Shown piece after piece: positions 8,491 through 17,426 of a stretch of 64,000 nt of DNA (within the stretch, counting starts at the first letter, position 1; each line of letters begins with the position of its first letter). The notes beneath the pieces are model-generated. The model had not been told where the DNA came from. It was given only the letters and a program-made list of their open reading frames with translations, and ran no database searches. This stretch comes from Hyalangium versicolor (GTDB lineage: Bacteria > Myxococcota > Myxococcia > Myxococcales > Myxococcaceae). Position numbers and translations under genes: made by a program. The stretch covers positions 1 to 64,000 of the forward strand of contig NZ_JAHXBF010000002.1 of the NCBI RefSeq assembly GCF_020103695.1. The letters run 5' to 3'.

Positions 8491-8805
8491 ATGGAAAGTC
8501 CGGTCACAGCGAAGACGGCCATTCTGGCCGTCCTCATGAGCGGGAAGAGCTACGGGCTCGAGATCATCGAGAAGGTCCGGGAGCGGACCAAGAACGCTAT
8601 TGTACTCAACGAGGGGAGCGTCTACCCCACACTCAAGGCCATGGAGCGAGAGGGCCTCCTACGCAGCTTCGACGGGGAGGCCATGCCTGAGCGCGGTGGG
8701 CGTCCGCGGCGGTACTACGAGCTCACGGGCGAGGGGCGCCGGGTGGCCACTGAGCAGCGCACCGCAGTCCTTGGGCTCCTGCAGCCGGCGGGGGTATTCG
8801 GATGA
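8491..8805 (+). CDS. PadR-family transcriptional regulator
   Basis: A 104-residue protein with the PadR winged helix: ILAVLMSGKSYGLEIIEKV, NEGSVYPTLKAMEREGLL and the wing motif GGRPRRYYELTGEGR. It lacks the long C-terminal dimerisation helix of large PadR proteins (subfamily 2 size). The stop overlaps the start of the next gene by four bases (ATGA at 8802-8805), so it is coupled to a membrane protein. This is the common PadR arrangement in which the regulator controls its own operon. Candidate operator at 8441-8476. Confidence 0.88.
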   Translation: MESPVTAKTAILAVLMSGKSYGLEIIEKVRERTKNAIVLNEGSVYPTLKAMEREGLLRSFDGEAMPERGGRPRRYYELTGEGRRVATEQRTAVLGLLQPAGVFG

Positions 8806-9302
8806 ATTGGGACACCGGGTTGGAGGTCGCACTGGGTGCTGGAACCCCTGTCATTGCCGCAATGATTCACAGAGGCGTGCAGAAACTTTGGCAGAAGGCC
8901 CTTGAGAAAGCTGCGCAGATCGATCCGAAGACCGCACCACCTAGTTACCATCGCGCCTATATCTTGGGTAAGGCGCTTGGGACGGTTGCTGCCATGTTGC
9001 TCAAACCTGGGAAGGCGCGGCGACCGAAGGTGAAAAGGTTCGCAGGGTCACGGACGGTTGAGCGAGCTACGTACTTCCTCGATCTCCTCTCTATGGTGGT
9101 TCCCAAGCGCATCGCTAACGAGGAGATTGGCGACGCGGTGGAGCTGATCCACCGAATGGCGAAGGTCCGACGACCGAAGTGGTTCATCGCGCTCAAGGTC
9201 GCCACCACCTACTTTTGGGTGGGCGTCCATACCCTTCTTCACTGTGCGGAACAGGTCGCTGGCATCGTGAGTCTCGCCAGAGGCAAGGGCGACAAGGACT
9301 AG
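8802..9302 (+). CDS. Hypothetical protein coupled to PadR regulator
   Basis: A 166-residue protein of no recognised family. It has a weakly hydrophobic N-terminal segment (LEVALGAGTPVIAAMI), a basic middle part and a further amphipathic or hydrophobic stretch near residues 128-155 (ALKVATTYFWVGVHTLLHC). It may be a membrane-associated protein. Codon use appears less GC-biased than in the neighbours, judged by eye. Four-base overlap with the PadR gene makes it the likely regulated target. Confidence 0.6.
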   Translation: MNWDTGLEVALGAGTPVIAAMIHRGVQKLWQKALEKAAQIDPKTAPPSYHRAYILGKALGTVAAMLLKPGKARRPKVKRFAGSRTVERATYFLDLLSMVVPKRIANEEIGDAVELIHRMAKVRRPKWFIALKVATTYFWVGVHTLLHCAEQVAGIVSLARGKGDKD

Positions 9303-9506
9303 GGCCTCAGGGAGCGGCCAAGTACAGCCCTCGTCTGGTTACCTCCCCAGCGCTGGATCCGCAGTTTCGTGAATGGCCTTTTACGCCTCGTTTGGGTCAT
9401 CGCGGACCCGCCGGAACGAGCCAAAAAAATGAGCAAGGAAGAACTCACATTTCCCTATCTCGGCTCTCCCTCCTTTGTCTGATCTTCACCACCATGTAGG
9501 TTTCAC

Positions 9507-9535
9507 TTGTTTCCTAAGGTTTTGGGGCATAGTAT
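9507..9535 (+). promoter_or_regulatory. Candidate housekeeping promoter for cheW-like gene
   Basis: TTGTTT at 9507-9512 and TAGTAT at 9530-9535 are separated by 17 bases, close to the sigma70-type -35/-10 layout. They lie about 54 bases upstream of the CheW start codon in an AT-rich patch. Prediction by eye only. Confidence 0.35.
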
Positions 9536-9588
9536 TTTCACAGCCTCACTGCGTGTGAGTCGGTCATTTTCCGCGGGGGTGACCTTTT

Positions 9589-10131
9589 ATGACGCTGGCG
9601 CTGGTGCCGGGGCAGGCCGAGCTGTACTCCACATTTCTTCTGGGCGGCGAGCACTACGCGGTGCCGGAGAGTTGCGTCCGCGAGGTGCTCCTGGACTCGG
9701 CCGTCATCCACGTGGCCGCCGCGCCCCGCTTCATGCGCGGCGCCATCGCCGTGAACAGCAAGCCGGTCCCCGTGGTCGATCTCGGCCCGCGGCTGGGCCA
9801 GGCCTTCCGCTCCACCGCCGCGCGCACCGTCGTGTTCGTCGTCGAAGTCCAGCGCGACGGCCAGCCCATGCTCCTGGGACTGACGGCCGACGTGGTGGGC
9901 AACCAGGTGCACCTCAGCTCGCGAGACGTGGTGGCCGCGCCCTCCTTCGGCACCACCAGCCCCATGGACTCTTTCATCGCCGGCATGGGCCGCCATGGAG
10001 AGGGGCTCGTCCTCCTGCTGGACGTGGACCGCATTCTCTCCTCCTCCGAATTGCTGGCCGCAGAGGAGTTCGCCGCCTGCGCGGAGCTGTCTCCGAGCCC
10101 GCCGAGCGACCGGAACCTCCGCCCCGTCTAG
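9589..10131 (+). CDS. CheW-like chemotaxis coupling protein
   Basis: A 180-residue protein. A CheW domain covers about residues 12-145: TFLLGGEHYAVPESCVREVL, PRFMRGAIAVNSKPVPVVDL and VLLLDVDRIL are family hallmarks. It would couple receptors to a CheA kinase, but no che genes lie in this window, so it may serve an unlinked chemosensory system. The C-terminal 30 residues are unstructured. ATG 9589 follows GGGGGTG at a good distance. The downstream 238 bases hold no gene; a 14-base GC palindrome at 10158-10171 lacks a T-run. Confidence 0.85.
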   Translation: MTLALVPGQAELYSTFLLGGEHYAVPESCVREVLLDSAVIHVAAAPRFMRGAIAVNSKPVPVVDLGPRLGQAFRSTAARTVVFVVEVQRDGQPMLLGLTADVVGNQVHLSSRDVVAAPSFGTTSPMDSFIAGMGRHGEGLVLLLDVDRILSSSELLAAEEFAACAELSPSPPSDRNLRPV

Positions 10132-10369
10132 CTCGCTCCCCTCCCCCCACGGCAGGCGGGCGGGCCCGCCCTCACGCCACGGCTGACGCCCCTCCTTCTC
10201 GGAGAGGAGTGTCCTGGGGCGACGTGTTTTTCACGCTCGCTGGCGTTTTCGGTTGCTTGACTGCCGTCCGAGGCCGCATGCAGGGGAAGGCGCGCCTCAT
10301 GGCGCCTGTTCACCGGCGTCACCCCCCTACCAGGGGTCCCACCCTATCGAAGGACGAGGGATACGACGG

Positions 10370-13300
10370 ATGTCGCGTTTCACATGGCTCGCCGCAGTCT
10401 TCGTGCTCACCAGCCCGCTGCTGGTCTCCGCGAAAACCCCGGACCCCACCGCCGAGGCCGCACAGGAACTCTCGGAGAAAGCCCTCGAGCTGGCCAACTC
10501 GCCTCGGGGCGCCGCCTACCTCATCCGCCTGCATGGAAAGGTGGAGGACCTGGAAGACGTCACCCCGCTGGTGTCCACCTACGCACAGGTGGCCAGCAAG
10601 CGCAGCGCTGATCCCGGCACGCGCGCCACGGCGACGATGCTGCTGATGGACCTGGAGCGCGCCCGCGGCCGCACGGTGCGCGCCGCCGAGGTGAACCGCT
10701 CGCTGGGCTTCATCAACGACTACTATGTCGTGGGCGGTTTCGAGAACGAGGGCAAGAGCGGGTGTGACACCGACTTCGGCCCCGAGGCGGCCACGGTGGA
10801 CTTCACCGCGAAGTTCGCGGGCGCCAAGGGCCGCGAGGTGTCCTGGCGCAAGCTGGCCGTGACGTCCACGGATGGGTACGTGGACCTGGCCTCCGCGGTG
10901 CGCCCCAACAAGGAATCCGTGGCCTACGCGCTCACGTGGCTGGAGGCGCCCGCGGACATGCAGGTGGCGCTCGGCGTGGGCACCTCCGGCGCGTTCCGCC
11001 TGTGGCTGAACGGCCAGCTCGCCACGCGCGAGGATCGCTACAACCTGCCGCGGCCGGACCAGTCTCGCGTGTCGGTGAAGCTGCGCAAGGGGCTCAACCG
11101 GGTGCTCCTCAAGGTGTGCCAGGAGACCGGACCGCTGGGCTTCTACCTGCGCCAGGAGCCCCTGAATGGACGCGGCCCGGCCAAGGTGGCGCTCCCCGGA
11201 ACGCCGCCGGCCCTGGAGCGCGGCGCCGCCCCGTCTCCCCAGGCGCTGCCCACCGTGACTTCCGCGATGCGCGAGTTGGTGGCGAAGAAGCCGGACGATG
11301 CCACGCTGCGCGGCGAGTACGTCACCGTGCTCTCCTTCTTCCGCGCGTATGACGAGCGCGAGCACACCGCCGCGGTGGAGTCCGAGCGTGCGGCGAAGGC
11401 GGCGCCCAACGACGCGAGCCTGCAGTTGCTGGCCGCCGCCAACCAGCACGAGGACCAGAACGTGAGGCGCCAGTTCCTGGAGGCCGCGATCAAGGCGGAT
11501 CCGGACTCGGGCTCGGCGCGCGTGGAGCTGGCCGAACACGAGCTAGATCGCGGCCATCCGGAGCGCGTACCTCCGCTGCTCGAGCCGGTGGTGAAGAAGA
11601 CGCCCGAGTACGGCTCGGCGTGGCTGACGCTGGCCCGGGCCTATGAGGCGCTGGGCGAGAGCGCCCGCGCCCAGCTCATGGTGGAGGAGACGTTCCGCCG
11701 GCTGCCCCGCCTGCCCAAGGTGGTGCGCGCCGCCGCCGCGGCCTCGCGTAGGCTGGAGCGCAACCAGGAAGTGCTGGATCGGCTGCGCGTGGCACTGGCT
11801 CTGCGCTACGACGATTCGCCCAGCCGCCGCTCGCTGGCCGCGTCGCTGGCGGACCTGGGACAGGTAGAGGCGGCCGTGCGCGAGTACACCACGCAGCTCA
11901 CCCTGAATCCCTTCGACAATGAGTCCCGCGTACGGCTGGGCGAGCTGCGCGCGGCCAACGGGCAGTTGGAGGGCGCGGTGGCGAACTTCGCCGAGGCCCG
12001 GGCGCTCTCGCCGGACGAGCCCGAGGTGTATGAGCGCGAGGGCCGTGCGCTGCTGGCCGCGGGCCGCCGTGACGAGGCCATGGCCGCCATGGAGCGCTCG
12101 CTGGCGCTGCGTCCGCAGAACCCCTCCCTCAAGGAGGCGGTGCGCACCCTCAAGGGCGAGTCCGGCACCTCCGGCCAGCGCTTCCTGGTGGATGCGGCGC
12201 CGTACTTCAAGGAGGGCGATGCCTACCCCACCGAGGACGCGGTGTACCTGGTGGACAGCACCTACGTGCGCGTGCAGAAGAACGGGCTGACCAGCGAGCA
12301 GCACCAGTTGGTGGTGAAGGTGCTCAACCAGCGCGGCGTGGAGGACTTCCGCACGCAGCCGGTGGCGTACTCGCCGGACCGGCAGGAAGTGCACATCATG
12401 CGCGCCCGCGTCACCAAGCCGGACGGCTCCATCGTCGACAGCTACGGCGACAGCGAGCGCAACATCAACGAGCCGTGGACGGGCATGTACTACGACGCCC
12501 GCGCGAAGATGCTGAACTTCCCCGCGCTGGCGCCGGGGGACGTGCTGGAGCTCCAGTACCGCATCGAGGACACGGCGCAGGACAACCTGCTCTCGGACTA
12601 CTTCGGCATGGTGGAGAACATCCAGGGCATCTACCCGAAGGTGCTCTTCCAGTACGTGGTGGACATGCCGAAGGAGCGGCTCCTGTACTCGAACGCCGCG
12701 AAGCTGGCGGGGGTGAAGGGTACGCAGGAGGAGATGGACGGCGGGCGGACCATCTATCGGTGGGCGGCCAAGAGCGTGCCCAAGGTGGTGCCCGAGCCGG
12801 GCATGCCGGGCTGGGCGGAAGTGGCTCCGCCGCTGCACGTGTCCACGTACAAGACGTGGAACCAGGTGAGCCACTACTGGTGGGGCCTGGTGAGGGATCA
12901 GCTCACGCCCAACGACGAGCTGCGGCAGACGGTGGAGCAGGTGCTCAAGGGCGTGGACCGCAAGGACGACATGGCCGTCATCCGGGCCGTGTACAACTTC
13001 GTGGTGACGAACACGCGCTATGTGGCGCTGGAGTTCGGCATCCACGGGTACAAGCCGTACCGGGTGGACAGGATCCTCGCCCGGCGCTTCGGAGATTGTA
13101 AGGACAAGGCGAGCCTCATCCACGCGATGCTGAAGCTGGCGGGCGTGGACAGCCGGATGGTGCTGTTGCGCATGCGCAACCTGGGCAACCTGACGGAGGA
13201 CGTGGCGAGCCTGGCGGCCTTCAACCACGCCATCGTCTACGTGCCCAAGTACCAGCTCTACCTGGATGGCACGGCCGAGTTCCACAACGCGCGCGAGCTG

Positions 13301-14047
13301 CCCAGCGCGGACCACCGGGCCAACGTGCTCATCGTCGAGCCGGACGGCACCAGCAACTTCCTCGTCACGCCCGAGGCGAAGTCCGAAGACAACCTGACGA
13401 AGCTGACGATGGACGTGACGCTCAAGCCGGACGGCTCGGCGGAGGTGACGGGGGCCAGCACGGTGACGGGGCAGACGGCGCCCGAGTATCGCCGGGCCTA
13501 CCGCACGGCCTCTTCGCGCAAGTCGACGTTCGAGCGCGCGTGGGCGCAGAGCTTCCCGGGCCTCACGGTGAACGAGGTGAAGCTCAACGACACCACGCTG
13601 CTCGACCAGGACGTGCAGGTGGACTTCCGCATGTCCATTCCGCGCTACTCGGAGGTGCTGCCGAACGGGGCGCTGCGCTTCCTGCCGTTCGGCACGGGCC
13701 GCACGTACCAGCAGGCGTACGCCACGCTGGTGGAGCGCCGGTTCGACCTGGTGATGCAGGGCCCGTGGATGAACAACTTCGTCCTGCGCTACACGCTGCC
13801 GCCGGGCTACACGGTGGCGGAGCTGCCTCCGACGATGGAGGAGAAGAAGGACTGGGGCCGGGTGCGGCTCACGTACCGCCAGGAGGGAGACAAGCTCATC
13901 GCCGAGGGCGAGGTGGCGATGACTTCCCCGCGCGTCAAGGTGGACGACTACACGGCGTTCCGGGAGTTCCTGGGCCGGGTGGATCAGGCCTTCTCGCGCA
14001 AGGTGGTGGTCAAGGGTCCTCCCCTGGGCAAGACCGCCGAGCGCTGA
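10370..14047 (+). CDS. TPR, DUF3857 and transglutaminase-like exported protein
   Basis: A 1225-residue protein with a signal peptide (FTWLAAVFVLTSPLLVSA). An N-terminal region of about 330 residues is followed by TPR-like helical repeats at about 340-620. A DUF3857 domain follows (about 640-800), then a transglutaminase-like domain with Cys in FGDCKDKASL (about 909), His in AFNHAIVY (about 951) and Asp in YLDGTAEF (about 965), which make a complete triad. The C-terminus resembles the DUF3858 domain. Members of this group are periplasmic or outer-membrane associated and of unknown substrate. ATG 10370 is chosen for the signal peptide. The ATPase operon starts 34 bases after its stop and could be read through. 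Confidence 0.88.
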   Translation: MSRFTWLAAVFVLTSPLLVSAKTPDPTAEAAQELSEKALELANSPRGAAYLIRLHGKVEDLEDVTPLVSTYAQVASKRSADPGTRATATMLLMDLERARGRTVRAAEVNRSLGFINDYYVVGGFENEGKSGCDTDFGPEAATVDFTAKFAGAKGREVSWRKLAVTSTDGYVDLASAVRPNKESVAYALTWLEAPADMQVALGVGTSGAFRLWLNGQLATREDRYNLPRPDQSRVSVKLRKGLNRVLLKVCQETGPLGFYLRQEPLNGRGPAKVALPGTPPALERGAAPSPQALPTVTSAMRELVAKKPDDATLRGEYVTVLSFFRAYDEREHTAAVESERAAKAAPNDASLQLLAAANQHEDQNVRRQFLEAAIKADPDSGSARVELAEHELDRGHPERVPPLLEPVVKKTPEYGSAWLTLARAYEALGESARAQLMVEETFRRLPRLPKVVRAAAAASRRLERNQEVLDRLRVALALRYDDSPSRRSLAASLADLGQVEAAVREYTTQLTLNPFDNESRVRLGELRAANGQLEGAVANFAEARALSPDEPEVYEREGRALLAAGRRDEAMAAMERSLALRPQNPSLKEAVRTLKGESGTSGQRFLVDAAPYFKEGDAYPTEDAVYLVDSTYVRVQKNGLTSEQHQLVVKVLNQRGVEDFRTQPVAYSPDRQEVHIMRARVTKPDGSIVDSYGDSERNINEPWTGMYYDARAKMLNFPALAPGDVLELQYRIEDTAQDNLLSDYFGMVENIQGIYPKVLFQYVVDMPKERLLYSNAAKLAGVKGTQEEMDGGRTIYRWAAKSVPKVVPEPGMPGWAEVAPPLHVSTYKTWNQVSHYWWGLVRDQLTPNDELRQTVEQVLKGVDRKDDMAVIRAVYNFVVTNTRYVALEFGIHGYKPYRVDRILARRFGDCKDKASLIHAMLKLAGVDSRMVLLRMRNLGNLTEDVASLAAFNHAIVYVPKYQLYLDGTAEFHNARELPSADHRANVLIVEPDGTSNFLVTPEAKSEDNLTKLTMDVTLKPDGSAEVTGASTVTGQTAPEYRRAYRTASSRKSTFERAWAQSFPGLTVNEVKLNDTTLLDQDVQVDFRMSIPRYSEVLPNGALRFLPFGTGRTYQQAYATLVERRFDLVMQGPWMNNFVLRYTLPPGYTVAELPPTMEEKKDWGRVRLTYRQEGDKLIAEGEVAMTSPRVKVDDYTAFREFLGRVDQAFSRKVVVKGPPLGKTAER

Positions 14048-14081
14048 GTATCCTTGCCGGATTCCTCCGGCATGGACCGCG

Positions 14082-15539
14082 ATGCACTTCGAGAGCGAAC
14101 AGTGGAAGGACCTCGCGCCACGCGCGGGATATCCATGTGTGGTGCTGGAGCGTGGGCGCCCCTGGAACGATCTGGGGCACACGACCAGCTTCACGGCCTA
14201 CTATGTCTCGAATGTCGGCCAGGAACTCGAGCTGGGCGCGTTGAAGATCCTTCAACGCGGACAGCAACGGACCGAGTTGCCCAGCACCTTCACTCAACTC
14301 GGTGACTCCTTCTGCAGTCTGGGGCAGAGCCTGGAGTTCTACGAGCACATCCAGAAGCTGGGGCCGGAGATTGCCCAGGACATCCTCACAGGCCTCCGAG
14401 ACGTCGTCTTCAACCCTGCGCTCCGCTCAGAGTTCCAGCAGGACCTTGGCTACACGCGCTCGCTCTTGCGCGGCTCCTCGGCCCTCTGGGTCTTGCGAAC
14501 AGCCGGTGCCCTGTTCGGTCACGCCCCCGAAGCCGTCCCTCCACCCTCGTTCACGTACACGAGAGTCCTCGAAGGCTTCGATACTCCGCACAGGCTGGAG
14601 ATTGAATTCCAGGAGACGGAGTGGCTGGGACGGATCGTCGCGCTGGTCGGACGGAACGGGACTGGCAAGACCAACCTCATGGGGATCCTGGCGTATGCCC
14701 TCAGTGGGCTCAACGAGAAGGAGGTCCCCAACCTGGGCGCTACGCGTCCCCTGGTGAGCCAGGTCATCGCCATCTCGTACAGCGCCTTCGACATGTTCAA
14801 GCGCCCGAGCTACCGGGAGGATGGCGTCAACTACACCTATTGCGGACTGCGAGACAAGGACGGCCGCATCGACATGGATTCGGCGATGAAGTCATTCGCC
14901 ACAGCGCTCTCAAGCATCCGTCAGCAGCAGCGCGAGCAGCAATGGGCCGAGTTGCTGGAGGAGTCCGGGATCCTCAAGGAGTTCTCCGAGCCAGAGCCCA
15001 TCGTTCAACTTCCTTTCGAGCTGCCGGAGGGGTGGCTTCAGAGACAAAGCTCGGGCCAGAAGCTCTTCCTGTTGATCCTCGCCAAGCTGCTCGCGAGCAT
15101 CCGCAAGGGTTCCATCCTGCTCTTCGACGAGCCGGAGAGCCACCTGCATCCCCAGATGCTCTCCAGCATGATGCGGCTGCTCCACAGCCTGCTCCGGAAG
15201 TTCCGCTCCTATGCGATCGTGGCGACCCACTCGGCCATCGTGCTCCAGGAGATCCCCGCGAGGGACATCCGGATCCTGGAGCGTGATGGCAGGGTCCCCA
15301 TCATCTCCCGCTACCCCAGCGAGTCCTTCGGCGAGAGCCTCACGGAGATCGTCAACACCGCCTTCCGGATGGATGAGCAGCACAAGAACTACTTCCGGAT
15401 CCTGCGCGTCCTCCTGGACAAGGAAGGGACCCGGGATCGAGTGACCGCCGTGCTCGGCAAGAAGCTGAGCCTCAACGCGCGCATGGCGCTGCACGCGATG
15501 GCCGCGGAGCAAGGAGCCCCGGGTGATGAGAAACCTTAA
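14082..15539 (+). CDS. OLD/PtuA-like AAA ATPase, first gene of a putative defence operon
   Basis: A 485-residue ATPase of the ABC/OLD class. Residues 1-150 form a domain seen in PtuA-type ATPases, with the pattern FCSLGQSLEFYEH and ILTGLRDVVFNP. Then come Walker A GRNGTGKTN (about 188-196), a signature-like QSSGQKLFLL (about 324-333), Walker B ILLFDEPESHLHP (about 344-356) and the H-switch VATHSAI (about 380-386). There is no TOPRIM domain, so it is not a full OLD nuclease. The partner HNH nuclease overlaps its end by 14 bases. In Septu systems PtuA and PtuB have this order and assemble into a DNA-targeting complex. The family call is from motifs only; the defence role is inferred. Confidence 0.85.
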   Translation: MHFESEQWKDLAPRAGYPCVVLERGRPWNDLGHTTSFTAYYVSNVGQELELGALKILQRGQQRTELPSTFTQLGDSFCSLGQSLEFYEHIQKLGPEIAQDILTGLRDVVFNPALRSEFQQDLGYTRSLLRGSSALWVLRTAGALFGHAPEAVPPPSFTYTRVLEGFDTPHRLEIEFQETEWLGRIVALVGRNGTGKTNLMGILAYALSGLNEKEVPNLGATRPLVSQVIAISYSAFDMFKRPSYREDGVNYTYCGLRDKDGRIDMDSAMKSFATALSSIRQQQREQQWAELLEESGILKEFSEPEPIVQLPFELPEGWLQRQSSGQKLFLLILAKLLASIRKGSILLFDEPESHLHPQMLSSMMRLLHSLLRKFRSYAIVATHSAIVLQEIPARDIRILERDGRVPIISRYPSESFGESLTEIVNTAFRMDEQHKNYFRILRVLLDKEGTRDRVTAVLGKKLSLNARMALHAMAAEQGAPGDEKP

Positions 15540-16398
15540 GCCCTGCACGGCTCCATCGCTCCAGCACTTCAGCGCCATCGCTGCGGCCAAGGACCCACCG
15601 CGGGACGGGCAACTCCGGGCGCTCCAGCCGCGTATCGGTGGAGCCTACGGAAGCTACGACCGTGTCTGCCCTGCCCTGGAGTCGCTCGCGCCGCTGCAGG
15701 TAACCCCCGAGGAGCGTCAAGTGCTCCTCCACTGCTACGAGGGAGAGACGATTCCGCTATCTCTTCTCAAGGATGCGATCTGGAGCAATCAGACGGACTT
15801 GCTGAAGGCGACGTGCCAGTACTGCTGCGTGAGTCCGCCGGAGACCTACGACCACTATCTGCCCAAAAAAAAGTACCCGGAGTTCTCCGTCCACCTCCGC
15901 AACCTGATCCCCTGCTGCGCGGACTGCAATCGGGACCGAGGGGATCGATGGAAGAACGCGCAGGGGGAACGCCTGTACATCCACCTCTATGATGATCCCG
16001 TCGAGGAGGACAGGGAGGTTCTCTTCGCGGAGCTCGACATGAGCCATCTCCCTCGCGCGATCTTCCGCCTCGAAATGGGCCAGGCTCGCAGCCAGCTGTT
16101 CTACCCATTGCTCGAACGCCACATCACGGAACTGAAGCTGCTCGCGAAATACGCGCGCGTTGCCCCAGGGCGCTTGAGCGAACACCACCTCTCGATCTAC
16201 GCGCACAGGAAGTGGCTCAAGCAGGCCAAGATCACCGAAATCTTGAAGGACCAGCTCTCACAGGAGAAAGAGCTCTATGGCGTGCACCACTGGAAGGTCG
16301 CCCTCCTGCGAGCCGTGATTCAGACACCCCAGTTCGTCGATTGGGCGCTCAACACCCCTCCTTCCGTCTGGGAAGAAAAGGACGAGGCTCATGCTTGA
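15526..16398 (+). CDS. HNH endonuclease, PtuB-like
   Basis: A 290-residue protein. The HNH core is at about residues 90-145. It has a zinc pair in CQYCC, the first His in TYDHYLPKK, Asn in LRNLIPCCADCN with a second zinc pair, and a downstream GDRWKN. The remainder is helical. ATG 15526 follows an AAGGAG ribosome site at about 15511-15516; GTG 15523 directly before it is an alternative. The start lies inside the ATPase gene and the stop overlaps the next gene by eight bases, so translation is coupled. By analogy to PtuB it would cut nucleic acid under control of the ATPase. No restriction specificity can be read from sequence. Confidence 0.85.
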   Translation: MRNLKPCTAPSLQHFSAIAAAKDPPRDGQLRALQPRIGGAYGSYDRVCPALESLAPLQVTPEERQVLLHCYEGETIPLSLLKDAIWSNQTDLLKATCQYCCVSPPETYDHYLPKKKYPEFSVHLRNLIPCCADCNRDRGDRWKNAQGERLYIHLYDDPVEEDREVLFAELDMSHLPRAIFRLEMGQARSQLFYPLLERHITELKLLAKYARVAPGRLSEHHLSIYAHRKWLKQAKITEILKDQLSQEKELYGVHHWKVALLRAVIQTPQFVDWALNTPPSVWEEKDEAHA

Positions 16399-16795
16399 GC
16401 GGAGCAAGGCGCTGAAGGCGCTGATGAAGGCGATCTCCGCCGTCAAAGCCCTTGATGAGCCGGAGCAGATCGAACCGGTTCTGGACGCCGTGGCCTCGTC
16501 ACTCAGGCCCTTCTTCCAGGATCTACCCGACAAGCTCAAGGATGGGGCTGTTCCGCTGGATGCCCTCCTGGCCTACCTGTCCAGCGAGAATTGGGTCTCC
16601 CCCAGAACCGCCAAGGCGGCCAGCCGCTTGCTCGAAAGAGCCAGCATCGAACGTTATGATGGCACCGTGGTGGAGGCACCTGTCGACGAGGTGAACACAA
16701 AGGACCGGGACTTGCTCTTCGACGGTCTGAAGAAACTCCACACGTCGATAGAGTTCGACGAGCCAGAGCCCGACGATGACGAAGAAGGAGCATGA
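16391..16795 (+). CDS. Small acidic-tailed protein of the ATPase-HNH operon
   Basis: A 134-residue protein not recognised as a known family. It is predicted mostly helical. A middle segment (LLAYLSSENWVSPRTAKAAS) has the look of a helix-turn-helix or a small recognition domain, and the C-terminus is strongly acidic (EPEPDDDEEGA). It overlaps the HNH gene by eight bases and the nucleotidyltransferase gene by 20 bases, so it belongs firmly to this operon. Possible roles are an inhibitor or antitoxin of the nucleotidyltransferase, a DNA mimic, or an adaptor. None is shown by the sequence. Confidence 0.7.
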   Translation: MLERSKALKALMKAISAVKALDEPEQIEPVLDAVASSLRPFFQDLPDKLKDGAVPLDALLAYLSSENWVSPRTAKAASRLLERASIERYDGTVVEAPVDEVNTKDRDLLFDGLKKLHTSIEFDEPEPDDDEEGA

Positions 16796-17426
16796 GCACT
16801 GGGTCGGCCTCCTGGATGCGCTCCTGGTATCCAGGGGCCTGTCCTGGAAGGAACTGTCGAGCCACTGCCGACAGATCATCCTCTTTGGCTCGCGCGCCGC
16901 AGGGGTGGCTCGCGAAGGCTCGGACTTCGACCTGCTGTGCATCGGCTCCGGTTCCAGCCAACTCGGTCAAGGGCTGGATCTCGTCTTCGTGACAACCAAG
17001 GAGAGCCAGGGTAGCCGTTGGCTCGGCGGTGAGTTGGCGGGACATGTGGCCAGATATGGCCAGTGGCTCATGGGAGATCCGGACTGGGTGCACCGGGTCC
17101 AGCCCTCTCGAGCCGCGATCGACCGCAAGGCCGAGAGGCTTCGCCGACGGCTGCATGCCGTCGAAAGCACCTTCCCCCTCTTGGACGCGGTCTATCTCGA
17201 CAAACACCTGACGCTGATCCGTCGCGACCTGCAGCGGTACGAGTCCCTTGTCAAAGGCGAGCCCGTACCGCCGACTCCTCTGCTGGATCAGGCGTGGACT
17301 CGCATCATCCATCCACAAGAAGAAATGGAGCGGCTGGCACGCGCGGCACGACTCGAATCGAAGTTCCTGATCGAGCGACTGAGCGCTCCTGAGCGGTGGC
17401 ACGACAAAGAGCTTTCTGGGAGCTGA
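16776..17426 (+). CDS. Minimal nucleotidyltransferase of the ATPase-HNH operon
   Basis: A 216-residue protein with a DNA polymerase beta-type nucleotidyltransferase (MNT) core. The motif ILFGSRAAGVAREGSDFDLL at about residues 35-54 supplies Gly-Ser and the Asp-x-Asp pair. A third acidic residue is in GLDLVFV (about 67). The rest is helical and could be a substrate-binding or HEPN-like part, though no HEPN RxxxxH motif is clear. MNT proteins act as AMP-transferring antitoxins or modify tRNA or proteins in known toxin-antitoxin pairs. Here it closes an operon with an ATPase, an HNH nuclease and a small protein. Confidence 0.8.
   Translation: MTKKEHEHWVGLLDALLVSRGLSWKELSSHCRQIILFGSRAAGVAREGSDFDLLCIGSGSSQLGQGLDLVFVTTKESQGSRWLGGELAGHVARYGQWLMGDPDWVHRVQPSRAAIDRKAERLRRRLHAVESTFPLLDAVYLDKHLTLIRRDLQRYESLVKGEPVPPTPLLDQAWTRIIHPQEEMERLARAARLESKFLIERLSAPERWHDKELSGS

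Noticed and set aside
10158..10171. Perfect 14-base palindrome GGGCGGGCCCGCCC after the cheW-like gene, possible terminator
   Set aside because: It has no loop and no T-run, and GC-only palindromes are expected by chance in this DNA.
11543..14194. Very long minus-strand open frame opposite the transglutaminase-like gene
   Set aside because: It has no domain, is rich in His/Arg/Gly as expected for the antisense of GC-rich coding DNA, and the plus strand encodes a clear multi-domain protein.
14082..17426. Retron (Ec78-type) using PtuAB effectors
   Set aside because: No reverse transcriptase gene or retron RNA was found on either side of the operon.
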